Part shown: positions 7,635 to 16,753 of the stretch, piece by piece | How the letters are laid out: each line of letters starts with the position of its first letter | Position numbering within the stretch: position 1 is the stretch's first letter | NCBI RefSeq assembly: GCF_018555435.2 | Contig: NZ_JAFEJT020000002.1 | Location: forward strand, 61,407-125,406 | DNA: 64,000 nucleotides | Source: Bifidobacterium amazonense | Lineage (GTDB): Bacteria > Actinomycetota > Actinomycetes > Actinomycetales > Bifidobacteriaceae | Direction of reading: 5' to 3' | Translations under genes and position numbers: made by a program | Notes under the pieces: generated by a model | What the model saw: only the letters and a program-made list of their open reading frames with translations | Databases searched by the model: none | Told to the model about the DNA's origin: nothing

Positions 7635-9053
7635 CTACAGCTTGAACACGCGCTTCGGCTGCGCGTCGACGGAGTCCTTGACGATCTGCGCGCCGGTCTC
7701 GAAGTCGATCTGGTGCGTGGCGACGAGTCCGGCCACGTACGACGACGTGAGTCGGCGGTTCATGTCGTGACGCGCCGGGATCGAGCACAGCGCGCGCGTG
7801 TCGTCGATGAATCCGGACAGTTTCGTGAATCCGCAGATCGGCACGACGTCGCCGAGATAGCGCGTGATCTGCACCGGCTGGTCGAGGAACCACCACGGCG
7901 CGCCCACGTACATCGCCGGATAGTAGCCGGCGAGCGGCGCGAGTTCGCGCGTGAACGTCGTGTCGTCCATCGTGAACGCGACGAAGTGGAAGTCCGGATT
8001 GTTGCCGTATTCGTTCAGGATCGGCTTGAGATCGACGGCGAAGTCGCACTTGGCCGGGATGTCCGCGCCGATGTCCATGCCGTAGTCGGCGAGTCCCTGC
8101 GGATCATAGCTGCGGTGCACGGCCGGGTGCACGGTGAGCACGAGACCGTCCTCCTGCGCGAGGCGGACCTGGTCGGAGAACAGGTGGCGACGCAGGCGCG
8201 TGGCGTCGGCCGCGCTGATCGTGCGGTCCATGCCCTGCTTGAACAGGCGGTTCGCCTCGTAGTCGGACAGGCGGTCGGAGCGAACGTCCATGTGGGAGTG
8301 GTCGGAGAGGACCGCGCCGTGCTCCTTGAAGAACACGCGGCGGCGGCGCATGGCCTCCACGTAGCCCGCGTAGCTCGTGGCGTCCACGCCGGCCGCGTCG
8401 CCCAGCTTGCGTACCAGATCGGGCCAGTCCTCGCGGGCCGGCTCGAGGTAGCGGTCGGGGCGGAAGGCCGGGGCGAGACGGGCCGGGAAGTCCTGATCGG
8501 CGCGCACCTGGTCGTTGACGGCCAGATCGTCGGCCGGGTCGTCGGTGGTGGAGATGAAGCCGATGTTGAAGCGCTTGACGAGGCTGCGCGTGCCGTATTC
8601 GTCGGTGGCGAGCATCTCGTTGAGCTGATCGTAGATGCGGCCGGCGCTTTCCTCGCCGAACGCCTCGGTGATGCCGAACACGTTGCGCAGCGAGTCCTCG
8701 AACCAGTAGCGCATCGGGGTGCCCGCGTAGGCCGGCCAGTAGTGGCCGAGCAGCAGGAACGCCTCGCGCGCCTGCTCGTCGGTGAAGTGCTTCTGGTTGA
8801 CGCCGAGGGCGCTCAGCGGCACGCCCTGCGCGTGCAGGAGGCGCGTGACGTAGTGGTCGGGCGTGATGAACAGTTCGGTCGGGTTGGCGAAGTGGCGGTT
8901 TTCGGCGAACCACTCGACCGGCACGTGGCCGTGGGGGGAGATGATCGGCGCGTTGCGGACGAGGTCGTACAGGTCGTGCGCGATGGAACGGGTGGTCGGA
9001 TCGGCCGGTAGCAGGCGGTCGTCGTATGAATCGAGCGGCTTTGATTGAGTCAT
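7635..9053 (-). CDS. uxaC: Uronate isomerase
   Basis: This 472-residue amidohydrolase-fold enzyme interconverts D-glucuronate and D-fructuronate (and galacturonate and tagaturonate). The metal-binding HxH is at SPHGHV (H41, H43). Further marks are NIGFISTTDDPADDL, VLTVHPAVHRSYD and CGFTKLSGFIDDTRALCSIPARHD. The length matches UxaC. It is the first gene of the uronate operon and is divergent from a LacI regulator at 9264, with about 210 nt between them, the usual layout for local repression. Confidence 0.95.
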   Translation of the reverse strand: MTQSKPLDSYDDRLLPADPTTRSIAHDLYDLVRNAPIISPHGHVPVEWFAENRHFANPTELFITPDHYVTRLLHAQGVPLSALGVNQKHFTDEQAREAFLLLGHYWPAYAGTPMRYWFEDSLRNVFGITEAFGEESAGRIYDQLNEMLATDEYGTRSLVKRFNIGFISTTDDPADDLAVNDQVRADQDFPARLAPAFRPDRYLEPAREDWPDLVRKLGDAAGVDATSYAGYVEAMRRRRVFFKEHGAVLSDHSHMDVRSDRLSDYEANRLFKQGMDRTISAADATRLRRHLFSDQVRLAQEDGLVLTVHPAVHRSYDPQGLADYGMDIGADIPAKCDFAVDLKPILNEYGNNPDFHFVAFTMDDTTFTRELAPLAGYYPAMYVGAPWWFLDQPVQITRYLGDVVPICGFTKLSGFIDDTRALCSIPARHDMNRRLTSSYVAGLVATHQIDFETGAQIVKDSVDAQPKRVFKL

Positions 9054-9226
9054 GCCTCCAGTATGCGGGCTTGATTCCGCCGTTTTTCGCTTTTGCCACG
9101 CTTTGCAGTGGTCGCCGGCGCCGGTGGGACGCGGCGGCGCTGCGGTTGAAACGGAGCGATGGGGTGGCGGGGGAGGGGAAAGGTGGGTAAGGTTTTGAAT
9201 CGTGCCGTGTGGCGTATGAGTGGTTG

Positions 9227-9260
9227 GTATACAATGCCGTGTAATGGTCGAAAGTGATCA
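9227..9260 (+). promoter_or_regulatory. Promoter/operator between uxaC and the LacI gene
   Basis: A -10-like TATACA (9228-9233) overlaps the palindrome GTATAC. Further on, GTCGAAAGTGATCA (9247-9260) matches the TGATC-GAAAGT-GATCA sites seen around GH30, suggesting one regulator acts at both places. No convincing -35 box is visible. Confidence 0.4.
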
Positions 9261-9263
9261 AAA

Positions 9264-10325
9264 ATGAACGAAGATGTGCAGAATGGAGTGAATGTGAGTG
9301 GAGAGCCCGCCGGGCAGGCGACTCGGGTCACCATCACCGACGTGGCCAAGGCGGCCGGCGTCTCGCCGTCCACCGTGTCGCGCGCCTTCGCGCGCCCGGG
9401 GCGCGTCAACGCGCAGACCGCGCAGCGCATCCGCGAGGCCGCCGACCGTCTCGGCTACCGTTCCACCGCCGTGCCGGTCGTCTCCGATGGCCTGCGCATG
9501 ACCGGCCAGATCGCGTTCGTCGTCTCCGATCTCGGCAACCCCATCTTCGCGAACTACGTCAAAAGCGCGCAGCACGAGGCGCTCAAACGCGGCTACAGCC
9601 TGCTCGTCATCGACTCCGAGGAATCCGACGTGGTCGAACGCCGCGCCGTCGAATTCGTGCGCGATCACGTCGACGGCATCGTGCTCGGCTCGTCGCGTCG
9701 CTCCGATGCGGCCATCCGCAAGCTTGCTGAGACCGTGCCGGTGATCACGATCAACCGTCCGATCCGCGGCGTGCGCTGCGTCATCTCCGACGTGCGCGGC
9801 GGCCTGGGCAGCGCGGTCGGCCGACTGCTCGACCTCGGCCACCGGCGCATCGCGTACGTGTCCGGGCCGGAACAGTCGTGGCAGAACGGCGTACGTTGGC
9901 AGACGCTGTTGACCATGAGTCGCACGCAGGGCTTCACCGTACGTCGCATCCCGTCCGAATCGCCCACGTATGCAGGCGGCTTCCGCGCCGTGCAGGACGT
10001 GCTGTCGTCCTCGTGCACGGCGGTCGTCGCATACAACGACCTCATCGCGATCGGCCTGACCGCGGCGCTCACCGCGCGCGGCGTGCGCGTGCCCGAACGC
10101 ATCTCGATCGTCGGCATCGACGACATCCCCACCAGCTCGCTGATCGCGCCCAAACTGTCCACCGTGCGGCTCAACGGCACCAAGGTGGCCGCGCGCGCCG
10201 TCGGCGAGCTCATCGACGGACTGCGCCGCGTGCCGGCCGCCGGCGACTACAAGCCGATCTTCATCGACTCCGTGTTCATCTCGCGAGAAAGCGTCGTGCC
10301 GCCGGCCGAGGCGGTCGGGGCGTGA
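9264..10325 (+). CDS. LacI-family transcriptional regulator, likely of uronate/GH genes
   Basis: About 353 residues. The N-terminal LacI helix-turn-helix is TITDVAKAAGVSPSTVSRAFARPGRV with the hinge at ADRLGY. A periplasmic-binding-protein-like effector domain follows (GIVLGSSRRSD, VISDVRGGLGSAVGRLLDLGHRRIAYV, VVAYNDLIAIGL, VGIDDIPTSSLIAPKL). It is divergent from uxaC-uxuB-uxuA and lies 81 nt upstream of GH59, so it probably controls one or both. The start is uncertain: ATG 9264 has a weak ribosome site, while an in-frame GTG at 9294 has GGAG well spaced. The effector is presumably a uronate or oligosaccharide (inferred). Confidence 0.88.
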   Translation: MNEDVQNGVNVSGEPAGQATRVTITDVAKAAGVSPSTVSRAFARPGRVNAQTAQRIREAADRLGYRSTAVPVVSDGLRMTGQIAFVVSDLGNPIFANYVKSAQHEALKRGYSLLVIDSEESDVVERRAVEFVRDHVDGIVLGSSRRSDAAIRKLAETVPVITINRPIRGVRCVISDVRGGLGSAVGRLLDLGHRRIAYVSGPEQSWQNGVRWQTLLTMSRTQGFTVRRIPSESPTYAGGFRAVQDVLSSSCTAVVAYNDLIAIGLTAALTARGVRVPERISIVGIDDIPTSSLIAPKLSTVRLNGTKVAARAVGELIDGLRRVPAAGDYKPIFIDSVFISRESVVPPAEAVGA

Positions 10326-10368
10326 CCTGCGGCTGCGGAGAATGGGCCGCGAAGCGGACTCGAATCTT

Positions 10369-10389
10369 ACGTATGCACTCACGTATGCA
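10369..10389 (+). repeat. Two direct ACGTATGCA repeats before GH59
   Basis: ACGTATGCA occurs at 10369-10377 and 10381-10389 (period 12), immediately before the GH59 ribosome-binding site. They may be half-sites for a regulator; this is speculative. Confidence 0.3.
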
Positions 10390-10406
10390 ATGAAAGGAAC
10401 GTTCTC

Positions 10407-13193
10407 ATGACTGACTCCATCCTCGCCGACCAGACGGTCGACGTCGCGCTCGGCGCCGCCGACGTGGCAGCCGCCGCGCGCAACCGCAACGGCCTGACGT
10501 ACAAGGGCTTCGGCGTGCTGTCCGGCAACGCGACGTCCGCGCTGCTCATGGACTACAAGGCCGAGCATCCGGACGCGTACTGGACGCTCGTGCGCACGCT
10601 GTTCGCCGGCGAGAGGCCGCTGATGAACACGGTCAAGATCGAAATGGGCAACGACCGCAACAATTCGACCGGCCCGAACGTCGCCACGATGCGAGACCGC
10701 GACGAATACCCGGCCGTGCGCCGCGAACCCGGCTTCCAGCTCGCCGCCGACGCCCGCCGCTACCAACCGGGCGTGCACGTGAGCATCCTGCGCTGGCATG
10801 CGCCGACGTGGGTGCGCGACAACGACGACGTGTACCGCTGGTACAAGAACACGATCCTGGCCGCCTACCGCGAGTACGGCGTGATGGTCGACTCCGTGAA
10901 CCCGGACGTCAACGAGCGCACGGCCGACCTCGACTGGATCGCCGAATTCGCCGACCGTGTGCATCACGACACCGATGGATTCCTCGGCAACGGCCCGGAC
11001 GATCCGAACGCCGGATTCCGCTCCGACCTCGAGCGCGACCTGTTCCGCGCGATCAAGGTGATCACCTCCGACGAGGAGACGACCGGCACGTTCGCCGGCG
11101 ACGTGCTCGCAAACCCGCGATATCTCAAGGCGATGGACGTGGCCGCCTACCACTATTCCGTCGAGGACGACCCGCACGGCAACTTCAAGCGGCTCGCCGA
11201 CGAGGTGGATAAGGAGATCTGGAACTCCGAGGCACAGGCCGTGTTCTCGAACTCCGCCGACCGGCCCAACAACACGATGGACAACGGGCTGGGGGAGCGT
11301 ACCGGCACGCGGATCGGCGGCATCGGCGGTCCGCTCGAGATGGCGAACACGCTGATCAAGGGCTTCGTCGAGTCGCGCCGCACGGCCGCGATCTATCAGC
11401 CGGCCATCGGCTCGTGCTACGAGCATATGGAATACGCGTCCAAGGAGCTCATCTCCGCCCGCGACCCGTGGAGTGGCTGGATGTACTACGACGCCGGCTG
11501 CGCCGCCCTCGAACATTTCACCCGCTTCGCGAACCTCGGCTGGGAGCCGGCGAAGAACGGGGTTTCACGTGAAACACCCGTTTCCACTCGACCCATATGG
11601 CGCGCCATCCCGCAAGCCAGCGGATGCGAGGTCGGCGGCAACAACCCCGTCTCCGGCGCCCGCCACGGCGAGCCGTCCTACCTGACCCTCGTCGCGCCGG
11701 ACGGCAGCGACTTCAGCACCGTCATCGTCAACGACAGCTCCTACGTCAAGACCTACCGCATCGCCGTCGACCCGGCCTTGCCGGCATCCGGCAAACCGCT
11801 CACCATCTGGCGCACAGCCGCGGCCGACCCCGGCCAGCCGTACGACGAGAACTGGCGCAAGCCCGTCGCGATCGCGCCCGCCGATGAGAACGGCACGGTC
11901 GAGATCGCCGTCGAACCGTGGACCATGGTCACCGCGACCACGCTCGACTCGGCCGTCGTCGACCCGGCGACCGGCAGGCTCGAACCCAAGCCGGAATACG
12001 CGTACACGATCCCGCGCACGCCGGAGAACAGCCGCCCGGTACTCGGCTCGGCCGCCGGCCACGGCGCCGATCCTGCGAACGGTGTCCTGTATGCGGACGA
12101 TTTCAACTACGCCGACGAACCGCAGGTCGACGTCTACAAGTTCGACGAGCTCGTCAAGGAGGACTATCTGACGAGCCGCGGCGGCGAGAGCGGCGCGACC
12201 CCGCGCTACACCACCGACACCAACGGCGCGTTCGAGGTCGTGCCGGACGACGCCCGCGGCCACGCGCTGCGCCAGCAGATCGACTGGACGCACGCCGGCA
12301 ACGCATGGATCGAGGGCGACCCGCGCACCGCCATCGGCGACATGCGCTGGACCAACTACCGCGTGTCCGTCGACGTGCGCTTCGAACCGTACGCCGGCCG
12401 CGCGCCGTACGCGCTCGTCGGCGCTCGCGAAATGGGCGGCAACAAGTTCACCACCGACATCTGCGGCGTCGACTTCAAGATCCGCGCCGACGGCGTATGG
12501 CTGCTGCGCAACTTCGGCAACGAGGTGCGCCGGGGCCATCTCGAGGACCTCAGGAAGCGCGCCGCCGAAGCCGGTGTGCGACCGTTCGCGCCGGGCTCGG
12601 GCGAGTGGAACACCCTCACGCTTGAAGTCGATGGCACCACGGCAACCGTATTCATCAACGGCGCGAAGATCACCACATGGTCCGACGCGAACCTGCAGTC
12701 CGCCGGCCGCGTGAACCTCGGTACCAGCTTCGACCACGTGCGCTTCTCGAACCTGCGCGTCGAACGCCTCGCCGCGCCCGGCGGCACCCCCGCCTCGCCG
12801 TACTACACGCAGCTCATCGACGACATGCACATGACCTCGTGGGACGACGGCTCGCCGATCCTCACGTTCGCCGGCAACTGGACGCACGACAACGGCCAGG
12901 GCATGTTCACCTACATGCGCACGATCTCACGCACCGAAACCGCCGAATCCGGCTTCTCGATCGCCTTCGAGGGCACCGGGCTGCACCTGTTCGGACCGAG
13001 CGACGGCCGCGCCGTGCTCGACGTGTACGTCGACGGGCATCTGGCCCTGCCGGTCGCGCCGGTCAACCCGACCAACGGCTCGCTGCGCTGCGAATTCCGC
13101 CTCGAAGGCCTTGAACCCGGCCGTCACGAGGTCGAATTCCGCACCGCCACGTCCGCGCCGTTCGCGCTCGACGCCATCGGCGTGCTCGCCTGA
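10407..13193 (+). CDS. GH59-like beta-galactosidase (galactocerebrosidase family) with C-terminal lectin-like domains
   Basis: This 928-residue protein begins with a GALC-type barrel: YKGFGVLSGNATSALLMDY and NTVKIEMGNDRNNSTGPN match the family's early strands. The acid/base Glu is in NPDVNERTADLDW (about E170) and the nucleophile in EIWNSEAQ (about E275). A beta-sandwich follows, then a lectin/LamG-like domain (about 545-790) and a further beta domain (about 800-928). No signal peptide, so it is likely cytoplasmic. Bacterial GH59 enzymes are few and mostly uncharacterised; the substrate is probably a beta-galactosyl oligosaccharide. ATG 10407 has AAAGGAA upstream. It carries an internal parS-like site. 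Confidence 0.78.
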   Translation: MTDSILADQTVDVALGAADVAAAARNRNGLTYKGFGVLSGNATSALLMDYKAEHPDAYWTLVRTLFAGERPLMNTVKIEMGNDRNNSTGPNVATMRDRDEYPAVRREPGFQLAADARRYQPGVHVSILRWHAPTWVRDNDDVYRWYKNTILAAYREYGVMVDSVNPDVNERTADLDWIAEFADRVHHDTDGFLGNGPDDPNAGFRSDLERDLFRAIKVITSDEETTGTFAGDVLANPRYLKAMDVAAYHYSVEDDPHGNFKRLADEVDKEIWNSEAQAVFSNSADRPNNTMDNGLGERTGTRIGGIGGPLEMANTLIKGFVESRRTAAIYQPAIGSCYEHMEYASKELISARDPWSGWMYYDAGCAALEHFTRFANLGWEPAKNGVSRETPVSTRPIWRAIPQASGCEVGGNNPVSGARHGEPSYLTLVAPDGSDFSTVIVNDSSYVKTYRIAVDPALPASGKPLTIWRTAAADPGQPYDENWRKPVAIAPADENGTVEIAVEPWTMVTATTLDSAVVDPATGRLEPKPEYAYTIPRTPENSRPVLGSAAGHGADPANGVLYADDFNYADEPQVDVYKFDELVKEDYLTSRGGESGATPRYTTDTNGAFEVVPDDARGHALRQQIDWTHAGNAWIEGDPRTAIGDMRWTNYRVSVDVRFEPYAGRAPYALVGAREMGGNKFTTDICGVDFKIRADGVWLLRNFGNEVRRGHLEDLRKRAAEAGVRPFAPGSGEWNTLTLEVDGTTATVFINGAKITTWSDANLQSAGRVNLGTSFDHVRFSNLRVERLAAPGGTPASPYYTQLIDDMHMTSWDDGSPILTFAGNWTHDNGQGMFTYMRTISRTETAESGFSIAFEGTGLHLFGPSDGRAVLDVYVDGHLALPVAPVNPTNGSLRCEFRLEGLEPGRHEVEFRTATSAPFALDAIGVLA
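11561..11576. promoter_or_regulatory. parS-like palindrome inside the GH59 gene
   Basis: GTTTCACGTGAAAC (11562-11575) is a perfect 14-bp palindrome and equals the actinobacterial parS core. It matches 15 of 16 bases of the consensus TGTTTCACGTGAAACA, differing only at the first base. ParB normally loads at such sites near oriC. Here it sits in frame in coding sequence (NGVSRET). Confidence 0.6.
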
Positions 13194-13215
13194 GCCGTTT
13201 GGCCGGTCGGCCTGC

Positions 13216-13249
13216 CCGGCCCGTGCGGCTTGCGATCGCAACGGGCCGG
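13216..13249 (+). terminator. Hairpin between GH59 and GH78
   Basis: CCGGCCCGT (13216-13224) pairs with ACGGGCCGG (13241-13249). There is no T-run, so termination is uncertain. Confidence 0.35.
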
Positions 13250-13366
13250 CCGCCATCTGCGCAAGACGCCGCACGATGGTGCAACATGTGGAAAACGGCA
13301 GGCAACATACACATCTGTATCGTTATGCTGAACGCGAACCAGCCTGTGGCAGAGAAGGAGTCGGTA

Positions 13367-16300
13367 ATGCTGCTCGTTGACGATCGCCATGCCCCGGTCG
13401 ACCTGAAGCCGGGAAACGCACCCGTGCTGCGATGGCGCGATGACGCCGGGCAGGTCACGGGAGCCGCGGCCGGCGGGGATCCGGTCGCGTACCGCATCGC
13501 CGTGGCCGCCACACGAGAGGACGCGGCCGCAGGCAATGCGACCGTGTGGGACGGCGGCTGGACCGACGGCGATCTGTGGGACGGCGCGACGCTGGACGGC
13601 GTCGACATGGCGCCGTCGCGCCGGTACTGGGTCGCGCTGCAGTGGCGGTACGCCGACGGTACGGAAGGCGACTGGTGCGAGCCGACGACGTTCGGCACCG
13701 CACCCGCCGGGGACGCATGGCAGGCCGCCAGCGTGTGGGGACCGGAGCCCCGCGCCGCTGCTGACGATGCCGCCGACGATGCGGGTGCCGCACACGCTGG
13801 CTCCGCTGCGAACGACGGCGACGCTGCCGTCCGCGACGACGATCCGGCACAGTCCGACGAGTCGTCCACCCCCGGCAACTCGGCCGGCTGGGCCGTACTA
13901 CGCGGCACGTTCCGCCTGCCCGACAAGCCGATCCGCTGGGCGACGCTCACCGCCACCGCCTCGTCCACGCGACCCGCACGCCAGTTCGTCTACCGCATGT
14001 GGCTCAACGGCCCGTTCGTCGGCTGCGGCCCGACCTTCCCGATCGGCGACGAGGCGCGCACCGACGGCTACGACGTCACCGGACTGCTGCGGCCGGGCGA
14101 GACGAACGCGATCGGCGTGATCGCCTACACGATGGAGGATCGCCGCTTCGCGGCCCAGCTCGACGTATGCTTCGAGGACGGCTCCACCGAACGCTACGTC
14201 ACCGACGCCGGATGGAAGGCCATGCCCGACCCCGCGTCCGTATGGCCCGACAGCGCATCCATCGGCACCCAATACTTCGAGGCGCCGGCCGAAAACATCC
14301 ACGGCGACGCGTTCCCGTTCGGCTTCGCCGAACCCGGCTTCGACGACTCCGGCTGGACGGACGCCGTCGTCAAACCCGACTTCGACCACATCGAACCGGC
14401 GCCGACCGACAAACTGGGCCTCACGTACCTGCCGCCGCAATCGCTGCGCGTCGTCGACCGAACCAGTCCCGACCGGCCCGGCGAACGCGGCGTCGTCGCC
14501 GACTTCGGCGCCGGTTACATGGGCGGCATCAGACTCGACCTCGACCCGAAGGAACCGGTCGACGTGACCGTGCGCTACGGCGAGACGCTCGACGAGGACG
14601 GCTCCGTGCGCTACCGGATGTCCACCGGCAACGTGTACGAGGAGCACTGGCACATCGTGCCGGGCGGCAGACCGCTGGAAACCTGGGGTCTGCGCGTCTT
14701 CCGCTACGTCGAGATCGCGGTCGCGCAGCCGCCGGCCACGCCCGCCTCGTGGGACGTGCCCTCGCCCGCCGGCATCGACGAAGCCGCGGCCGCCGTCGCC
14801 GACCTGCTCACGCGCCCGCTCGCGGTCTCCGCCGCCGCGCTCGCCTACCCCGCGCTCGACGGACGCACCGTCGCGGACGGCGGATACGTTGGCAGATTCA
14901 CGTCGTCCGACCCGCAGCTCGACGCGGTCTGGCAGCTGAGCGCGCATACGATCGCAGCGTTCAACGGCAACATCTACGCCGATTCGTGGACCCGCGAACG
15001 TGCGCCCTACGAAGCCGACGCATGGATCCAACAGCACGCGCACCTCGCGCTCGACAGCGCCCCGTCGCTCGGCCGCTACACCGTCGACTACCTGATCGCC
15101 AACCGCACCTGGCCCACCGAATGGCCGCTCTACCTCATCCTCGCCGTGCACGAGGCGTGGATGCGCACCGGCTCGCTCGCGCAGGCCGCCGAACAGTACG
15201 AGCATCTGCAGGGGCTCCTGCCCGACCGCTACCTCGACAACGAAACGGGATTCATCGTCAAGAACCCCGGCGAATCCAGCCACACCGACGGCGACCTCGT
15301 CGACTGGCCGCCGTCCGAACGCGACGGCTTCGTCTTCGGCCAGGTCAACACCGTCATCAACGCGCTCGCCGCCGAAGCGTACGACGACATGGCCGCGCTC
15401 GCCGGCGCGCTCGGCCGTGACGACGACGCGCAACGCTACGCGGACATCGCTCGCCGCATGCGCGAGGCGATCAACGGGCATCTGTACGACGCCGTCCGCG
15501 GCGCATATCTCGACGGACTGACCGTCACGACGACGCAGGACGAGACCGCGACGGTCGAATTCGCCGTCGTCGGCTCGCGTCGCCGTACGAACGATACTGC
15601 GAACGATGCGGACGCTGCGAACGATGCCGGCAACGCCGACAATGCGAACGTCGACGCCGTGGATGCGGCGGACGACGCCGTGGATGCGGCGGACGACGCC
15701 GCGAACGACGCCGCCGAACCGGACGATACGACGATGGACAGCCTGCCGGCGGTCGCCACGGACGACGACGGTTCCGACGACCGTCCGCTCCCGCCGCAGC
15801 CGTTCGAAGCCGGCGAACGCACGTTCACGCCGATCGACCACGCCTCGCTGCACGCGTCCGCGTTCGCGCTGGCGTTCGCGCATGTGCCCGCCGACCGCGT
15901 GCCGCGCATCGGCGAGACCTTGCGGGCCAAGGGCATGGCATGCAGCGTGTACACGGCCGTGCCGTACCTGATGGGCCTGTACCGCGCCGGACTCGGCGCC
16001 GACGCCGCGAAGCTGTATGCCGACCGGCGCACCACGCACTCGTGGCTGTACATGATCGCGCAGGGCGCGGGCGGCACGATGGAGGCGTGGGCGCTGGCGA
16101 ACAAGCCGAACACCACGTACTCGCACCCGTGGGCCGCCTCCCCGACGTTCCTGATCGCCGAGGGGCTGATGGGCGTGCGCCCGATCGAGCCGGGATACCG
16201 CCGGTTCGCGGTCGTCCCGCAGCTCGGCGCCATGCGCATGGCCACGCTGACCCTACCGACCCCGGCCGGCGACATCGCCGTGGACTACAGTCCCACCGAC

Positions 16301-16534
16301 GGCGAGCGCGACGGCATCACCATCGATCTGACCGTGCCCGCGCGCACGCAGGCCGACGTCGTGCTGCCCGCCGTCAACGCGGGCGCGTCCCCGGTCATCA
16401 TGCTCGACGGATCGCTCGCCAACTGCGAACTGGTCACCGAGCCGACCGACGTGGCCGGTGTTCTGGTGCCGGCCGGATCCGTGCGCCTGCGCGCGCTCAA
16501 ACCGGGCCTGCACCAGATCATCGCCGTCGGCTGA
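13367..16534 (+). CDS. GH78 alpha-L-rhamnosidase-like enzyme
   Basis: This 1055-residue protein has the bacterial rhamnosidase plan. An N-terminal fibronectin-like region is followed by a beta domain (FVYRMWLNGPFVGCGP), a jelly roll (VDVTVRYGETLDEDG), the (alpha/alpha)6 catalytic barrel with YADSWTRERAPYEADAW (about 535-552) and WLYMIAQGAGGTMEAW, and a C-terminal beta domain. It should remove terminal alpha-L-rhamnose. There is no signal peptide. AAGGAG lies six bases before ATG 13367; an earlier ATG at 13325 is less well placed. Two odd Asp/Ala/Asn-rich inserts (about residues 125-168 and 738-808) interrupt it, the second inside the catalytic barrel. Confidence 0.82.
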   Translation: MLLVDDRHAPVDLKPGNAPVLRWRDDAGQVTGAAAGGDPVAYRIAVAATREDAAAGNATVWDGGWTDGDLWDGATLDGVDMAPSRRYWVALQWRYADGTEGDWCEPTTFGTAPAGDAWQAASVWGPEPRAAADDAADDAGAAHAGSAANDGDAAVRDDDPAQSDESSTPGNSAGWAVLRGTFRLPDKPIRWATLTATASSTRPARQFVYRMWLNGPFVGCGPTFPIGDEARTDGYDVTGLLRPGETNAIGVIAYTMEDRRFAAQLDVCFEDGSTERYVTDAGWKAMPDPASVWPDSASIGTQYFEAPAENIHGDAFPFGFAEPGFDDSGWTDAVVKPDFDHIEPAPTDKLGLTYLPPQSLRVVDRTSPDRPGERGVVADFGAGYMGGIRLDLDPKEPVDVTVRYGETLDEDGSVRYRMSTGNVYEEHWHIVPGGRPLETWGLRVFRYVEIAVAQPPATPASWDVPSPAGIDEAAAAVADLLTRPLAVSAAALAYPALDGRTVADGGYVGRFTSSDPQLDAVWQLSAHTIAAFNGNIYADSWTRERAPYEADAWIQQHAHLALDSAPSLGRYTVDYLIANRTWPTEWPLYLILAVHEAWMRTGSLAQAAEQYEHLQGLLPDRYLDNETGFIVKNPGESSHTDGDLVDWPPSERDGFVFGQVNTVINALAAEAYDDMAALAGALGRDDDAQRYADIARRMREAINGHLYDAVRGAYLDGLTVTTTQDETATVEFAVVGSRRRTNDTANDADAANDAGNADNANVDAVDAADDAVDAADDAANDAAEPDDTTMDSLPAVATDDDGSDDRPLPPQPFEAGERTFTPIDHASLHASAFALAFAHVPADRVPRIGETLRAKGMACSVYTAVPYLMGLYRAGLGADAAKLYADRRTTHSWLYMIAQGAGGTMEAWALANKPNTTYSHPWAASPTFLIAEGLMGVRPIEPGYRRFAVVPQLGAMRMATLTLPTPAGDIAVDYSPTDGERDGITIDLTVPARTQADVVLPAVNAGASPVIMLDGSLANCELVTEPTDVAGVLVPAGSVRLRALKPGLHQIIAVG
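15659..15700 (+). repeat. Two exact 21-bp tandem repeats in the GH78 low-complexity insert
   Basis: The 21-bp unit at 15659-15679 is repeated exactly at 15680-15700, encoding VDAADDA twice. It lies within a longer Asp/Ala/Asn-rich insert in the catalytic barrel, so copy number could vary between strains without a frameshift. Confidence 0.8.
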
Positions 16535-16648
16535 GCGGGCGGGAACGGCCGGACGGACGAGTCGCGCGTAGCCGCCGGCGCGGTTATTGGGCGGAACCGG
16601 TCGGAACGTCCGGTTTGCGGGAGGCTGTCGGGAGACGGCTCCAAGGCA

Positions 16649-16671
16649 ATACCCAGCTGTCTGGGTATACT
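16649..16671 (+). promoter_or_regulatory. Palindrome overlapping a -10 box before the gene at 16754
   Basis: ATACCCAG (16649-16656) and CTGGGTAT (16661-16668) form an 8-bp inverted repeat with a CTGT centre. A TATACT -10 box (16666-16671) overlaps its right arm. This arrangement suggests a repressor site; no good -35 is seen. Confidence 0.45.
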
Positions 16672-16753
16672 CGTGGGCATTGCGCATGGGCATGGTGCGG
16701 TCGCTGCGGAAGCGACGCGGCCCGGTCGCGTGCAGACGGGGAGGTTTGGATAC

